Of a DNA stretch of 21,226 nucleotides, positions 1 to 9,664 are shown piece after piece (position 1 is the first letter of the stretch; every line of letters begins with the position of its first letter). The position numbers and the translations under genes were made by a program. The DNA is from Coptodactyla brooksi (lineage: Eukaryota; Arthropoda; Insecta; Coleoptera; Scarabaeidae), in contig JAWQRM010000584.1 in NCBI GenBank assembly GCA_033557675.1, forward strand, positions 1 through 21,226, given 5' to 3'. The notes beneath the pieces were generated by a model that ran no database searches, was not told the origin of the DNA, and saw only the letters and a program-made list of their open reading frames with translations.

Positions 1-93
1 CCGAACAAAATATTTTCACATATAAACTTTGCAATGTCAGCTGTCAGAATATATAATGCATATACGGTCTAGAACGAAGTTGGCTGCTTTCAA
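1..93 (-). mobile_element. Partial mariner 5' leader, second copy next to element A
   Basis: Read on the minus strand, this segment repeats the leader found at about 530-617 (AAATATTTTC, TTTGCAATGTCAG, TATAATGCATATACGG). It therefore belongs to the same mariner family in the same orientation. It joins element A at about position 93 with no terminal inverted repeat between them, so it is either a second copy fused head to tail or a rearrangement within one copy. The left edge of the window cuts it. Confidence 0.7.
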
Positions 94-671
94 AAGTTTG
101 CAGAAAATCGTGCGATTTATTTGTCCAGTTGATGACAGTACACTTTAGAATTGATCGTTGTATTCTCTCAAAAATTTTGAAAAGAGCTCCCAAAAACATT
201 TGCAAACTTGCAAAAAATTTTGCAAACCAGTTTGCAAAAAAATCATGCAATTTGTCCAGTTGATGACAGTACACTTTAGAGTTGATCGTGACATTCTCGT
301 AAAAATTTTGAAAAGAGCTCTTAAAAATGTTGCAAACTTTTGCAAAAAAATTTGCAAACCAGTTTTGCACTGGCATTCTGTCAATACATCTTCATACACA
401 TTGGCTAATTCTTTTCTCGCTTGAACGGCAGTTTTACCTTTTTTTTGTGATAAAAAAGCAAAATGTGCTGAAAATGCTGTTTTTGATTCTCCATGTTTCA
501 TAAGACAGAAAAAGAAAACCATTGTACAGAACCAAACAAAATATTTTCACAGAAACTTTGCAATGTCAGGTGTCAGAGTATATAATGCATATACGGTTTA
601 GTATGAAGTTGGCTTGTTAATATAAAACTAACGCATCTGCTGCGAAAAAAAAATTACTTTCCGAACAACCA
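94..671 (-). mobile_element. Mariner element A, decayed non-autonomous copy (minus)
   Basis: The 5' terminal inverted repeat lies at about 641-671 (minus strand GGTTGTTCGGAAAGTAATTT, the same end as elements B and C). The leader is at about 530-640. A transposase N-terminus follows from about 500, where the residues KTAVQARKELANVYEDVLTE are readable after a frame change. The gene then jumps through a TTGCAAA-rich filler to a piece of the catalytic domain (TINSKVYCHQLD). This filler plus TINSK block occurs twice. The true start is probably the second of two overlapping ATGs (MEN-type), because the other copies begin MENHKQHFRHIL and MENQKPHFRHIL. No 3' terminal repeat is present; the copy runs into the leader fragment at 1-93. 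It cannot encode a working enzyme. Confidence 0.8.
121..367. repeat. Tandem duplication inside mariner A, period about 131 bp
   Basis: The string TTGTCCAGTTGATGACAGTA begins at 121 and again at 252. Each copy is followed by similar CACTTTAGA(A/G)TTGATCG, AAAAATTTTGAAAAGAGCTC and TTGCAAAC-rich sequence. The second unit is slightly shorter because of differences in the TTGCAAA runs. The duplicated block spans the junction between the N-terminal and C-terminal transposase parts. Confidence 0.8.
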
Positions 672-673
672 TA

Positions 674-1479
674 CATTAGATGTTCCGAAAAATAAGAACT
701 AAATTGTCAATCTTCATCGTGCATTGTGGACGATAAAAATTCTTAAATAGGTTCGTGGAAAGCAAGGAACATACATAAGGTAAGTCTTGCTTAATACATT
801 TTTTAAATAAGAAAAAATATTGTAGTTGAGAATATTTCAGAAAGCAGACGCATTATAAGGATGTAAACATTATTCAATATTGTAGAGAGCACTATAGAAA
901 ATGTTTGAGTAATATTTCGGATTAAAATTTTTTCGTTATTGTTATTTTGGCTTGTATGACTAAATGATAAGGCATTCTTGCTTGTATATTTATTTTTTAA
1001 AAATTCTATATATTCGGTAGTAAAACTAATAACAGAAACTACGACTTAAAATATTGTGAAGTTAATCTAAGTGCTCTTATATTATATTTTCAGTTTTGTT
1101 AACATGATAGTTGTTTAATTTCCACAATACACCAATTATTTTTTAATTCACATTTGTTTTGATATCTCAACTTACCCCCTAATATTTCGATTCCAAAATA
1201 AGAATACCACGCCATTCCGATATAGAACAAATTTAAAATATTACTTACTGAAAATTATCGTGTAAAAACAACATTTGTCCTAATATTTTGAAATTAACAA
1301 GAGTACTAACAGGAGTTTATTATTGGACGAGGCCGGATAGATTTAAATGATTTGAATATTTTTATTTTTGTGAATTTAAAAGAAGAAAACAATACAATTT
1401 ATTTTACATGTGACATAATCAATAATGTGATAATTTTGTGTTTTATTAACACTTTGGTTATGCTATAATATGAAGGTTA
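674..1479. other. AT-rich spacer, no gene seen
   Basis: About 800 bases between mariner copies A and B. The sequence is AT-rich with short homopolymer runs. No ORF has recognisable content and no repeat structure stands out. It is presumed intergenic or intronic. Confidence 0.6.
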
Positions 1480-1481
1480 TA

Positions 1482-2320
1482 CTGGATTGTTTGGAAAGTA
1501 ATTTCATTTTTTTACAGCAGAGGCGTTAGGTGCATTTTAACCAGCCAACTTCATCCTAAACCGTATATGCATTATACATTCTGAAAGCTGACATTGCAAA
1601 GTTTATGTTTGAAAATATTTTGTTCAGTTCTGTGCAATTGTTTTCTTTTTGTGTCTTATGAAACATGGAGAATCACAAACAGCATTTTCGGCACATTTTG
1701 TTTTTTTATTACAAAAAAAGTAAACATGCTGTTCAAGCGAGGAAAGAATTAGTCAAAACTGGTTTGCAAAATTTTCTGCAAAAGTTTAAAATTTTTTTGC
1801 AAATTTGCAAAAGTTTTGGGAGCTCTTTCCAAAATTTTTGGAAGAATACCACGATCAATTCTAAAGTGTACTGTCATCAACTTGCATGATTCACTCAAAC
1901 AGAAAAGGCCAGAATTGATAAATAGAGAAGGTATAATGTTCCACCAAGATAATGCGAGACCGCATACCAATTTGGTAACTCGCCAAAAGCTTTCACAGCT
2001 TGGATGGGATGTATTACCATACCTATCATATTCTCCAGATCTGGCACCTTCCGATTATTACTTGTTTCGGTCTCTACAATTTTTTTTGGACGGCGAAACC
2101 TTTACTTCAAATGAAGTCATCAAAAATGACTTGGATCAGTTTTTTTGCCAGCAAGGATCAGAAGTTTTATGAGCGTGGAATCATGCTACTGCCAGAAAGA
2201 TGGCAGAAGGTGTTGGACCAAAATGGTGAATATGTGATTACATAAAATATTTATACTCTCTAAGAAAAGTGCCTTGAATTTTCACAAAAAAAGAACGAAA
2301 TTACTTTCCGAACAACCAAA
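1482..2320 (+). mobile_element. Mariner element B, internally deleted (plus)
   Basis: The left end CTGGATTGTTTGGAAAGTAA starts after TA (1480-1481). The right end, read in reverse, is TTTGGTTGTTCGGAAAGTAA before TA (2321-2322). This gives inverted repeats of about 25 bp flanked by the TA dinucleotide that mariner elements duplicate on insertion. The length of about 839 bp is well below the roughly 1.3 kb of a complete mariner. The 5' leader matches elements A and C. Confidence 0.88.
1665..2245 (+). pseudogene. Mariner (DD34D) transposase remnant in element B
   Basis: The gene would encode the cut-and-paste transposase, which binds the terminal repeats and cuts DNA through three aspartates. 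The start MENHKQHFRHIL and the following VQARKEL belong to the N-terminal helix-turn-helix region. From about 1745 the sequence changes to the TTGCAAA-rich filler, then to TINSKVYC at about 1851. The C-terminal half follows: KQKRPELINREG, HQDNARPH (second catalytic Asp) and SPDLAPSDYYLF (third Asp), with 34 residues between the two Asps as counted. A frameshift in a run of seven T at about 2140 moves the end into another frame (FASKDQKFYERGIM, then ERWQKVLDQNGEYVIT and stop at 2245). The first catalytic Asp and most of the DNA-binding domain are deleted, so the gene is dead. Confidence 0.88.
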
Positions 2321-2322
2321 TA

Positions 2323-4464
2323 CATGTGGCATAATCAATAATGCGGTATTTTGTTTTATTGACAGTTTGTTTATACCATAATATCAAATCTTCTTTTTTT
2401 TTAGGTTATGGGAGCGGAAGTTTGGTGTTATTTATAGATAAGATTTTACAAAATAATAGTGAAAGCAAGTTTTACTAACCTGAATTACAAACATACAATA
2501 CACCTAAAAAATGGGTTAGAGTAAATGCTCGAAACGTTGGTTTCATGTAAACAACAATAACATTTCAGGTACCACGCATATAATTGCCTCTCCAATTATA
2601 TGCTGGTAAATTTAACCAGTCTGGAAATTTACTATGAATAGTGTACTGGCAAAATCTTGCTGGAAACTTTTCTAAAGAAATCTTTGGTGTCTTTGAGCAT
2701 TAATTGTTTCGTGGGAGATGATCTCTTGAATTAAAAAATGGCACCTCAATTGAATTGGGCGTGTTATGTGCGGACCAAGTTTTATAAATTTGTGAATTAA
2801 TTAATTCAGAAAGGTGAAACCTTGCCTCGTCGAAAAGAAAGTAATATCTTCTTGGTCATTAAGCAGATTATTGTCGTACCACGCATAAAACTGGATTCAT
2901 TCGAGAAAATCAACAGAAGAAAATTTTTAAGATGTAAATGTAAATATTTTTTTCAGGATTTTTTCAGAACATTAACAATACCGTACAACTTGAAACCACT
3001 TATAGGCACGTAGTATGATCAATTTACTGTCATAAAATAATGCATACCGAAAGTATATTTTTTAAATAATAGTGTAATTAATATATTCTTGTATTTTAAA
3101 CATTATGTGAACTAACAATAAATATCATAAAAATACCGACAATATTATTCATCGCAAGTAATTAGTTAATATTTAATGCACCATTCATTTATCTTCTTAT
3201 TGCGTTTATTTAAACAAATTGCTTGACCTTAGCGCAATCCTCGCAAGGTTTACAGGATTATTAAATAAATGACAATTTCAAAGTCAAGTTTGCCTACTTT
3301 TTTTCCCGTGTACACACGCAATGTATTCAAAGATATGTACGTATTACATGATATTGCAATTACGTTTTGTTGACTTTAAAAGCGTACATTGTTAAGCCTC
3401 TTGATCTTTGAATAAGTGGATTCGTATCTATTACTGATCTATACATTTCACAAGGTTTTTAACGATTAAAGAATTTCTCTATAAATGCTCTCTACAAATA
3501 AATTTCATGTTCCATGAATCAGCGTGGTAGATACATATCAGCCTCAACATACATCCAAACGTATCGTCTGCATTGTTAATTCGTGACTAATTCCCAGAAT
3601 GTAGACAATGCAAAATTTTCCACCTGCAATGCATACTAACGCATCAAATGCTGTTAAAGTCGTTATACCTACGCATCTCCTCGAGCCGTTAGAGAAATAT
3701 CGGTGGATCATATCTTTAAAGTTGCACTGGACTCAAGAGTAACGTCACCTAATTATAACTTGCCTCGACGGCAGCAATAAAAAACATCTACGTGCAACGG
3801 GTTTATAGAGTTGATTACGTCTAATGTTTGATGCATCCTGTACTAATTATACTTTTATGGAACCATTATGATCTTATTGCGTTACAGTTTTTGCGCAAAA
3901 CTTAAGATTGTATGCTAATGCACTTTAGTCACAGGATACGGACATTAGTGGGACTTGCCAGATTAAAGTAGCTATTTAATTGCAACTTTTGAACATTTCT
4001 CGACCTTACGCGTTAGCACGCATTGAATTTAAGGACGTCTCCAATATGGTTGCAACGTCAGTGTCATAAAATTGTTATTGAAATGCAATGCGATAATAAG
4101 TTTTACGTTTTCCTTGACTCACTAAAGCCGATAAAACGCACGTAAGGTACGTAACCTTTGGGAAAGAATAAAATTAATTCCAACGAGAACATTTGTTACT
4201 AAAATATACTCATCACAGCCAAACATTTAAAAATAGAATTAAACTGAGCACTCACTAATTTGCAGATTAATACATCTCCATATTGTTTCAAAGTCGATAT
4301 TGTTCTCAATAATATTTATCGGCTTTTACACATAAAATAGATAAACATAAATGATAAATGAAGAAATATAATAATAAATACTGAAATAAAAATAATAATA
4401 TGCTAGGAGTATAATTTCAATGTCAATGATAATCAACAATAAGTTTAATTATCTGTTTTGAGTT
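2323..4464. other. AT-rich spacer, no gene seen
   Basis: About 2.1 kb with no supportable coding region. A 63-codon frame at 2822-3013 resembles no family and sits in sequence of ordinary AT-rich composition. The stretch 3200-4150 is slightly less AT-rich, but no motif, splice-flanked ORF or RNA gene was identified. It may be intron or downstream sequence of the minus-strand gene at 6888-8191. Confidence 0.5.
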
Positions 4465-4517
4465 CATTACAATTTTGTACTCTTTTTAAAGAGTACAATA
4501 AAATTCATTGTAATTCA
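4465..4517. repeat. Imperfect hairpin with perfect 11-bp core arms
   Basis: TTGTACTCTTT and AAAGAGTACAA (4475-4485 and 4488-4498) are perfect inverted arms around two T bases. Outer pieces ATTACAA (about 4466-4472) and TTGTAAT extend the stem with interruptions. It lies about 20 bp upstream of the left TA of mariner C. It could be a stem-loop in a transcript or the remnant of a small palindromic element. Confidence 0.6.
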
Positions 4518-4608
4518 TCAAAATGTATTAAGAAGTATTGGGTTGTTTGGAAAGTAATTTCGTTTTTCTTTTGTGAAAATGAAAGGCACTTTTCTTAGAG
4601 AATATATT

Positions 4609-5219
4609 CTGTAACTACATATTCGCCATTTTGGTCCAACGCCTTTTGCTATCTTTCTGACAGTATCATGATTCCACGCTCATAAAACTTTTGATCCTTG
4701 CTGGCAAAAAACTGACCCAAGCAATCTTTGATGGCTTCATTTGAAGTAAATGTTTCGCCATCCAAAAAAGTTTGTAGATACGGAAACAAGTAATAATCGG
4801 AAGGTGCCATATTTGGAGAATATGTTAGGTATGGTGGTACATCCAACCTAAGCTGTAAAAGCTTTCGGCGAGTTACCAAACTGGTATGTGGTCTCGCATT
4901 ATATTGGTAGAACACTATACCTTTTCTATTGATCAATTCTGGCCTTTTCTGTTTGAGCGAATCATGCAATTTATCCAGTTGATGGCAGTACACTTTAGAA
5001 TTGATCATGGTATTCTCCCAAAAATTTTTGGAATGAGCTCCCAAAAATTTTGCAAACTTGCAAAAAATTTTGCAAACCAGTTTGCAATTTATTTATCCAG
5101 TTGATGGCAGTACACTTTAGAATTGATCATGGTATGCTCCCAAAAATTCTTTTCTCGCTTGAGCTTTTGTTGCAACAAAAAAGCAAAATGTGCCGAAAAT
5201 GCGGTTTTTGGTTCTCCAT
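4609..5219 (-). pseudogene. Mariner transposase remnant in element C
   Basis: The start MENQKPHFRHIL is at 5219. It is followed almost at once by the filler and two copies of the TINSKVYCHQLD block (about 5140-5090 and 5010-4965). The catalytic half then reads KQKRPELINRKG, FYQYNARPH and SPNMAPSDYYLF, ending near YERGIMILSER and QNGEYVVT. In the second catalytic motif the usual HQD is YQY, so the key aspartate is lost. A stop follows LSER, and the terminal stop seen in element B is replaced by GAA. The protein cannot be active. Compared with B, the N-terminal part is even shorter. Confidence 0.87.
4965..5150. repeat. Tandem duplication inside mariner C
   Basis: The string TTTATCCAGTTGATGGCAGT begins at about 4970 and again at about 5093 (period about 123 bp). 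Both copies are followed by ACACTTTAGAATTGATCATG and a CTCCCAAAAA tail. The duplicated block is equivalent to the one in element A, but the copies within C are more alike than they are to those in A. This suggests separate duplication events or local homogenisation. Confidence 0.75.
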
Positions 5220-5412
5220 GTTTCATAAAACACAAAAAGAAAACAATTGCACAGAACCGAACAAAATATTTTTACACATAAACTTTGCAATGTCAGCTGT
5301 CAGAATATATAATGAATGCATATACGGTTTAGAATGAAGTTGGCTGGTTAAAATACAACTAACACCTCTACTACGAAAAAAGAAACGAAATTACTTTCCG
5401 AACAACCCAATA

Positions 5413-6880
5413 ATTTCCGGATTGTCAACAATTTTCAATGGGGAAATCGGCCAACATAAACGCCTTTTCATATTGGCATATTGGATGATTTTCAATTACA
5501 TATGACTTGGAGGTATTACCGGAAATCAGTATCACCAGTATTATTATTTCTCTCAACAAAACATCAAAATAACCTAGTCACGAAAATGATTACGTTTTTC
5601 ATAATTCTGGAAGATTATCGTCTAGAGATAAATTTGTCAAAATTACAGAGAAATCGTTCCAAACAACATACACATATACGCAGAATAATTGGGTGGACAG
5701 ATTTTATCTTGACACGTTTGATCTTTTCGGTATATTTTTCTTAGACAATTTTTTCAACAATTATTTTATACTTTAAAATTATTTTGAGAAAACTTCAGAA
5801 AAAAAAATTTCCAGAAAACTTCCTTCCGTTTTGGTAGTATTGTTTAACATTGTTACTAAGCCAAAAGTTTCAAAATCCACAACTTCTGTAGTATAATTCT
5901 TTTAGCTTTAAAAAATATGGAGTAACAAAAGCTACAATTTGTAAGATAAGAACCAAGCAACACCGAATGCTGTGGCAGATACCAGGTAAAAAAAACTGAC
6001 ATCTGTTAAACAATAAATTGAAAACTTCTACTAGATAAGACATTTGTTTCACTGGGAGAAAAGCCCTTGGTAAAAAAGCTGAGAACAATGAATAATACTT
6101 TTAATATAATTTAAAATAATTTTCCACTTGGCTATTAGCATTTTGAAATGCCAATGGACAAGTCAAGACATCCATGTCCAATGACAGAATCGTTAAACTT
6201 TCTTAATACATTATCACATTGTTACATGTCCATTGATAGATTACATTTAACGAATCTGATGAGTGAAGTGGTATTGACATACAACGCAAAAATTGTAACG
6301 GATACAGTGAAAGTGAAGTGGAAGCAATCGAAGAAAACTTCCAAGCGGTTCCAAACAAAATTTTACCACATGACACCGCATTATATGCCATAATATGTAA
6401 ACCATAGTTTATCTTTCTTTGTATTTGAGAACAGCATGCCTTTATATTATTTCCAAGTTAATTACAAACCGCATTACTAATTGTGAATACATTTAGATTA
6501 TCTTTAATTAATAATTAATTATCGCGCATTTGCTGTATTGTACATTCTTTTCTGACCTAATTTAACGTCTTTGAAATGTGCCAAATCAATAAATAGGAAG
6601 GAAATGTATTAGTGCATTACCGGTCTGAACAATAATTGTTGCATCAAAAAGGTTTTCAAAGAAATTAAGGAGAATGTGTAAATAATCAACTGGAAAAGAA
6701 AAACACTGAAATGGTATGTTACAATATGACGGATTGAGTTTCGCATCGACCAAAATAGTATTTGTAAACACTAGATAGCAAACCGTATATTGAAACGTTG
6801 TCAATCAAACAGATGTGTTGATAAGACTTTCAAAACAAACTTTCCCAATGACCTTGATTGGTTAAAAAATAATTGTACGT
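5413..6880. other. AT-rich stretch, probable intron of the minus-strand gene
   Basis: No recognisable gene or transposon end was found. Short open frames at 5481-5744 and 6148-6393 (plus) and at 5870-6088, 6203-6391 and 6586-6804 (minus) resemble no family, and those pairs that overlap shadow each other. The splice donor at 6887 points into this interval, so intron is the simplest reading. Confidence 0.5.
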
Positions 6881-6887
6881 TACTTAC
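6881..6887 (-). promoter_or_regulatory. Splice donor GTAAGTA
   Basis: On the minus strand the exon ends AAG-CC and is followed by GTAAGTA, a perfect match to the metazoan donor from +1 to +6. Its overlap with the apparent stop codon is what makes the ORF look as though it ends here. Confidence 0.75.
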
Positions 6888-8191
6888 GGCTTATTACTGA
6901 TGTCAGAGTATGACTCAGAACCAGAGCTGAGTTTCCTGGTATTTCTCGCCCATGCCTCCCGCTGTTTCTTCAACCGTTTCTCCAATTTCTTCGATTCCAG
7001 ATGCCTCTTCAGTATTTTCGTCCAGTGTCCTGACAGAGTACCGTTTTCTTCACTTTCCGTGCTACTGTTCGAGGTTACACTGCTCTTTCTACACTTTATG
7101 TTAGTCACAGAGTTCCTCCGAGTTTCAGAGGCCGATGGCGATGATGCCAAGCTGTTTTGTCCACTCGAGATGATGCTGGATTTTCGACTTTCGAACCCTG
7201 ATGATGTTGAGCAAAAGGATTTTTCGTCAGATCTCATCGTCATAGTTTCAAAAAAGGCGTTCCTTCTATTACCGAAAGAAGGCAGACTACATCTTCTCTT
7301 GTTTTGGCAATGATGGCGGTTCTGTTGCTTTAACCAGCGAAGGACGTGCTCGTTCCTATCGTTTTCTATCGACTCGTCCAAGGAAAACCTCACGTCGTGG
7401 CAATTTTCGTAGAGCTTCTCGTTCCTGGGACAATAACCTAACTTCCTCGTTCTTACCGGACGGGGATTCGGTTCGACTTCGTTTCTTGTGTCAACCTCCG
7501 CTGCTTCTACAGCAGACAGAAGTTCGTCGTCCAAGCAATCTTTGCTGTATTTAGAATACTTTTTGAGCAACCTCAGAGCGATCTCGTCACTTTGAGAAGA
7601 GGTCTTTCTGTTAACCTGATTACCGTTTTCCTCGTTTGTTCGTTGTTGTTCTTGTTCAGTCTCGGTGAATAAATTACTAATAAATAAATTCTTATCTACA
7701 CTATCACTCGTTTCCTCCGATTTCTCAAATTTCAGCATCAGAACCTGCGAGTTGCTCCCATTGTTACCACTATGTTCTAAGTCAGTCTTACCATTAAGGA
7801 TCTGTATCAAACCGTTTTCCTGCACCACCAAATTCTGCCATCTATCACTAATCGGGGATTGATTCTCTTTCTCCTTTTGTATCACATTTTTGTCAATAAC
7901 TTCCTGGTTATTGTTCAGAGTATTCAATACCAATTGCGATAAGCTCTCTTCGATTTTATTACCACCGTCCAATTTCTTTTGGTGCTGCAGCAATTGCTCT
8001 TTCTGCTGTTCGGTAATTTCTTTAAAACTGTTATCTTGTAGCACCAAGTGCTTATTGGCCACCCTTCTGAGAAAGTCCGAAACCGCCACCCAATGTGCCT
8101 GTGTGAGGACTCCATGCAATCTGATGGAGGACAGTTGTAACGGTATCCACTGGTCGTCCTTGTAACACCATACAACTCCCGATGTCACCAT
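6888..8191 (-). CDS. Unrecognised host gene, first coding exon (serine-rich basic protein)
   Basis: This is the one convincing cellular exon. The frame opens at 8191 with ATG in a good context (CAAGATGG) and runs about 434 codons. It would read TAA at 6886-6884, but that stop lies inside CCGTAAGTA. The better reading is that the exon ends at 6888 and GTAAGTA is a splice donor (intron phase 2). Residues 1-50 are compact and Trp-containing (SGVVWCYKDDQWIPLQL). Residues 55-75 are Gln-rich and probably helical. The middle is polar and acidic. From about 300 on it is rich in Ser and Arg with RRxS sites (KRRCSLP, TRRNSV) that basophilic kinases could phosphorylate. Near the C-end of the exon is a basic helix (KKLEKRLKKQREAW). 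Codon use is less AT-biased than the surroundings. No family was recognised and no function is proposed. Later exons are not identified here. Confidence 0.8.
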
Positions 8192-8400
8192 CTTGTTTTT
8201 TCGGCATTAGATATCACTAAGTCCTGGTAGGGAAGAGGAGAGAACGCGAATCTTTAGTAACACTGATAAGGTTTAGCAACTGGTCGAAAGAACCGTGCGG
8301 TGAGCGAGTGTTAAACGTTGAGTAACGTTAACGTGGTGGGGTATTCAAGTATATACGGCGGTGTATTGTTTTTGGTATCAGCAAAGGCTGAGTCACAACA
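8192..8400 (-). promoter_or_regulatory. Probable 5' UTR and promoter of the minus-strand gene
   Basis: The 200 bases upstream of the ATG are richer in G and C than the flanks and contain several CpG (for example GAACGCGAATC and CCGTGCGGTGAGCGAG on the plus strand). On the minus strand there is a TATA-like GTATATACTTG near 8350 and a TCAGT-like initiator (TTATCAGTGTTAC) near 8260. Their spacing is too wide for them to be a matched pair. No intron was identified in the leader. Confidence 0.35.
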
Positions 8401-8828
8401 AGGTGAAATGGGCATGCATACATTAAAAAATGGTTTAAGTGGGCAGTAAAGATTCTCGTTTCAAAAACCTCAACTTGGTATTATATTCAATATAAATATT
8501 CAACGAAATGCGCAGCCTACAGGTTATTATGACTTATGTAATCTAAGTGAAATATGGAATGGCGGTATATCGGTGATACACTTCTTCGAATGCTTTCGTT
8601 ATATTTTTTCCAAGAATCGCAAACAGCTTTAAGGTTTTATTTTGGTATACCGAGAAGAGATGTTAAAAAAATGCGTTAAGTGTTGTTTTTCCGAATTAAT
8701 AACGAATTTTCTGGGAAGCTTCAATGTTTTAACGGAAAATAATCTTGGGAATGAAAAACAGAAAAAAAATTAAATGTAAATATAAGACAGTTTTTAAACA
8801 ATTGTTTGAAAAGATAAAATCAATTTAA
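8401..8828. other. AT-rich spacer, no gene seen
   Basis: Between the gene's upstream region and the first piggyBac end. Nothing recognisable was found beyond AT-rich sequence. Confidence 0.5.
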
Positions 8829-9290
8829 CCCTGCTGTGCTCTTCGGATCAATATAATCCGAAACAGATTGTCAGGTTCTATAACTTCCCCACCTTTCATT
8901 ATTCATTTTCAAGATTTTGTGAATTTGTTTGCTGGTGCGTAAAGTATAATACAAAAAAAACAGGATACTTTAAACAAGATTGTTATGTATATAACCCTCG
9001 AGTCATTATGACTCAAAATTATTTAGATTTATTTTACTTTATGTAATTTTATTTCTAACCTTATTTATATGAATACTATAAGTGTATTATAACTATATAG
9101 CAACCAACAAGATTACATAACCATTCATACTGGTCGAATATGGAAGACATGCACAGACATGCATGTCTGGGATAATGACGTAGTACAAACAAATACACTG
9201 TGGTTCCTGTGCACTTAGTACAGTCAAAAGATAAAGTTACATCTTGAATGTTAGAACCTTTCCCTCAAAGTGGACGAGTTTTACAGTTGA
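8829..9290 (+). mobile_element. piggyBac-like 5' end fragment (copy 1)
   Basis: TTAA (8825-8828) is followed by CCCTGCTGTGCTCTTCGGAT and a 7-bp inverted repeat (TTCGGAT, loop, ATCCGAA). This is the same 5' terminus as the copy at 9665. At 9180-9285 a block (TTAGTACAGTCAAAAGATAA, then CTTGAATGTTAGAACC, CCCTCAAAGTGGA) aligns with 9920-10015 in the second copy. No readable transposase frame remains. The right boundary is uncertain, because similarity to copy 2 fades after about 9290 and no 3' terminus is seen before the next 5' end. Confidence 0.75.
8995..9014. repeat. CCCT-GAGTCAT palindrome, possible extra piggyBac-type terminus
   Basis: The sequence ATAA-CCCTC is followed by GAGTCAT-T-ATGACTC, a perfect 7-bp inverted repeat around one base. 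This repeats the layout of the two piggyBac 5' ends nearby (TTAA-like, CCCT, short hairpin) but with different stem bases. No partner end was found, so it may be chance or a relic of a nested insertion. Confidence 0.3.
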
Positions 9291-9660
9291 AGTATTGTTC
9301 AAATAATTGTGCTGTAACCATTGAGATAGAATTATAAGGAGCTCATTCTCTCTAGTATTCTTCACAGCGAAAAAAGAGAGCACTGGGCGTGGCTAAGTGT
9401 AGTACTAATATGGCCGTTACACTAGATTTGGATTATTTCTAACCATCAGTTGTTATTGCAATTAATATTATTTTTATATCTAAAATTTCTTTTTCAAAAT
9501 ATATAAATTTGAAAATAAAATACACGAGGACAGCATTTTAGAAATATCAATATTAAATTGAAAGGTTTTGCATATTGTTTCTGCCTTCGCATACAGACAT
9601 GAAATTTTATTCCGAATGATTTTTTGAAATATGGGCTTTATGACATTGAAAAACAACTTT
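9291..9660. other. Spacer between tandem piggyBac copies
   Basis: No gene found. A small less AT-rich patch (about 9340-9420) has no recognised content. The segment may be host DNA or strongly decayed piggyBac interior. Confidence 0.4.
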
Positions 9661-9664
9661 CTAA

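Larger units (their letters stand above)
4538..5410 (-). mobile_element. Mariner element C, internally deleted (minus)
   Basis: This copy has the cleanest ends in the window. The left end TTGGGTTGTTTGGAAAGTAA follows TA (4536-4537). The right end, read in reverse, is TTGGGTTGTTCGGAAAGTAA before TA (5411-5412). The terminal repeats are nearly identical over about 29 bp, and the TA target duplication is intact on both sides. The length is 873 bp. The leader, N-terminus and filler match elements A and B. It lies downstream of the splice donor at 6887, so it may sit inside an intron of the minus-strand host gene. Confidence 0.92.

Noticed and set aside
121..400. CRISPR-like spaced repeats in the mariner fillers
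   Set aside because: The TTGCAAA repeats are short, irregular and inside transposase remnants. There are no uniform repeats, unique spacers or cas genes.
2521..2550. CTCGAAACGTTGG as a fourth hammerhead core
   Set aside because: It has a GAAAC-like string, but there is no CTGANGA at a suitable distance upstream.
2822..3013. 63-codon plus-strand ORF
   Set aside because: No ATG start (TTG), no recognisable motif, and composition like its noncoding surroundings.
5870..6804. Minus-strand ORFs as the next exons of the host gene
   Set aside because: The frames at 5870-6088, 6203-6391 and 6586-6804 have no convincing acceptor-plus-coding composition, so I could not link them to the exon ending at 6888.
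6873..7313. 146-codon plus-strand ORF
   Set aside because: It is antisense to the well-supported minus-strand exon and has no family resemblance; a shadow frame. The same holds for 7665-7862, 7890-8165 and 7924-8175.
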